Below are positions 27,033 to 27,500 of a stretch of DNA of 27,500 bases, piece by piece; the stretch's first letter is position 1, and the number at the start of each line of letters is the position of its first letter. Both the position numbers and the translations under genes were made by a program. Origin of the DNA: Prorocentrum cordatum (lineage: Eukaryota > Sar > Dinophyceae > Prorocentrales > Prorocentraceae); NCBI GenBank assembly GCA_963575745.1, contig CAUYUJ010019882.1:277501-305000 (forward strand). Reading direction: 5' to 3'. Under the pieces are notes generated by a model, which was not told where the DNA came from, did no database searches, and saw only the letters and a list, made by a program, of their open reading frames with translations.

Positions 27033-27231
27033 GGAGTGAGGGAGAGAGGGAAGTCGTCGTCCCCATTCTTTCCGTACCCATGTCGATCGTACCGAGGCCG
27101 AGGCCCTCTGAAGGCCCGCCTCACAGGGTCTCCCGAGGCGCCCAAAAAACACCTTCCACGGAGCTGTGGGGCCCAACGCCGCCGCGCAGACGCTCGCGAC
27201 CACTCCTGCCTTCAGCGCACGGGCTCGTCGA

Positions 27232-27498
27232 TCACGCCGTCGCCTCCTGCACCCCTACTCTGGTACAGCCCGTGTCGCCGATCTCGCCGAGCCTCTCCTC
27301 CCCCTCGGAGTCGGAGCCCTCCATGACGAAACCGTCTTGCCCGAAGTCCTGGTCGGCCCATCGGCGTCGCGGGGCCCCGCGGGCCACCGGCAGGGACCTG
27401 CTCCCTCCGCCGTCGGTGAAGCCGACCTTTTGGGCTGCAGGGCGGTTGCGATGACGGCGGTCGCGCCCGCGAGCGCGAGGCCGCTGGACGAGTACCTG
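27232..27498 (-). CDS. Possible 3' part of a gene entering from the right edge
   Basis: On the minus strand an open frame of 88 codons runs from the window edge (27498) to a TGA at 27234-27232, with no stop in between. Its middle part, VGFTDGGGSRSLPVARGAPR followed by WADQDFGQDGFVMEGSDSEG, is mixed in composition, acidic toward the end and uses mostly G or C in third codon positions. That is what a coding exon in this genome might look like. I recognise no domain. The opposite strand is also open and GC-rich in third positions, so composition alone does not decide the strand. An alternative ending in the neighbouring frame (GDGVIDEPVR then TGA) overlaps it. Confidence 0.25.
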   Translation of the reverse strand, partial: QVLVQRPRARGRDRRHRNRPAAQKVGFTDGGGSRSLPVARGAPRRRWADQDFGQDGFVMEGSDSEGEERLGEIGDTGCTRVGVQEATA

Positions 27499-27500
27499 CG

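Overview
This window looks like GC-rich, repeat-saturated nuclear DNA of a large-genome eukaryote, most likely a dinoflagellate. The main reason is a badly decayed Ty1/copia-type retroelement on the minus strand (about 1.6-8.8 kb). Its gag end, protease (VDSGA, YGAANG), integrase-to-RT linker and RNase H motifs resemble pol polyproteins that I recall as common in dinoflagellate genomes. The high GC would fit a Prorocentrum-like genome, but the species is inference. I see no intact host gene, rRNA or tRNA, and no convincing spliced-leader sequence.

Layout. 1-1590: no recognisable gene, probably the 3' remainder of the retroelement. 1591-8784 (minus): the decayed copia element in the order gag, protease, integrase, RT, RNase H, with many frameshifts and stops. 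Its integrase region is interrupted (about 5437-6340) by a dispersed repeat block, a CCAAGAGG-type array and a CTC triplet tract. 8785-11760: triplet GGA/CTC tracts, an AT-rich island, a possible tRNA-derived SINE (minus, about 10210-10320), and one weak candidate ORF with a hydrophobic N-terminus (10984-11727, minus).

11760-24765 is a near-continuous patchwork of unrelated tandem repeats. It holds a 12-nt GACGTGCCAGGG array; a 42-bp family at three loci; CCAAGAGG arrays with a recurrent conserved core; a 75-bp near-perfect palindrome; a CCTCAG array with a 149-bp higher-order unit; a 73-bp repeat in five copies; a ~165-bp family grading into a ~175-195-bp family; a 130-bp direct duplication with purine tails; tandem 24-bp hairpins; a 25-bp-arm hairpin with a third copy; and a 64-bp minisatellite carrying a 610-bp tandem duplication. 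Most long open frames here arise because the repeat units lack stop codons. Several unit lengths (149, 73, 64 bp) are not multiples of three, so the reading frame rotates from copy to copy.

24766-27500 is lower in repeats and may be ordinary intergenic DNA. A GC-rich open frame entering from the right edge on the minus strand (27232-27498) is the best, still weak, candidate for part of a host gene. Nothing suggests genes working together in a pathway. The biology on view is retroelement decay, insertion of repeat cassettes and minisatellite expansion.
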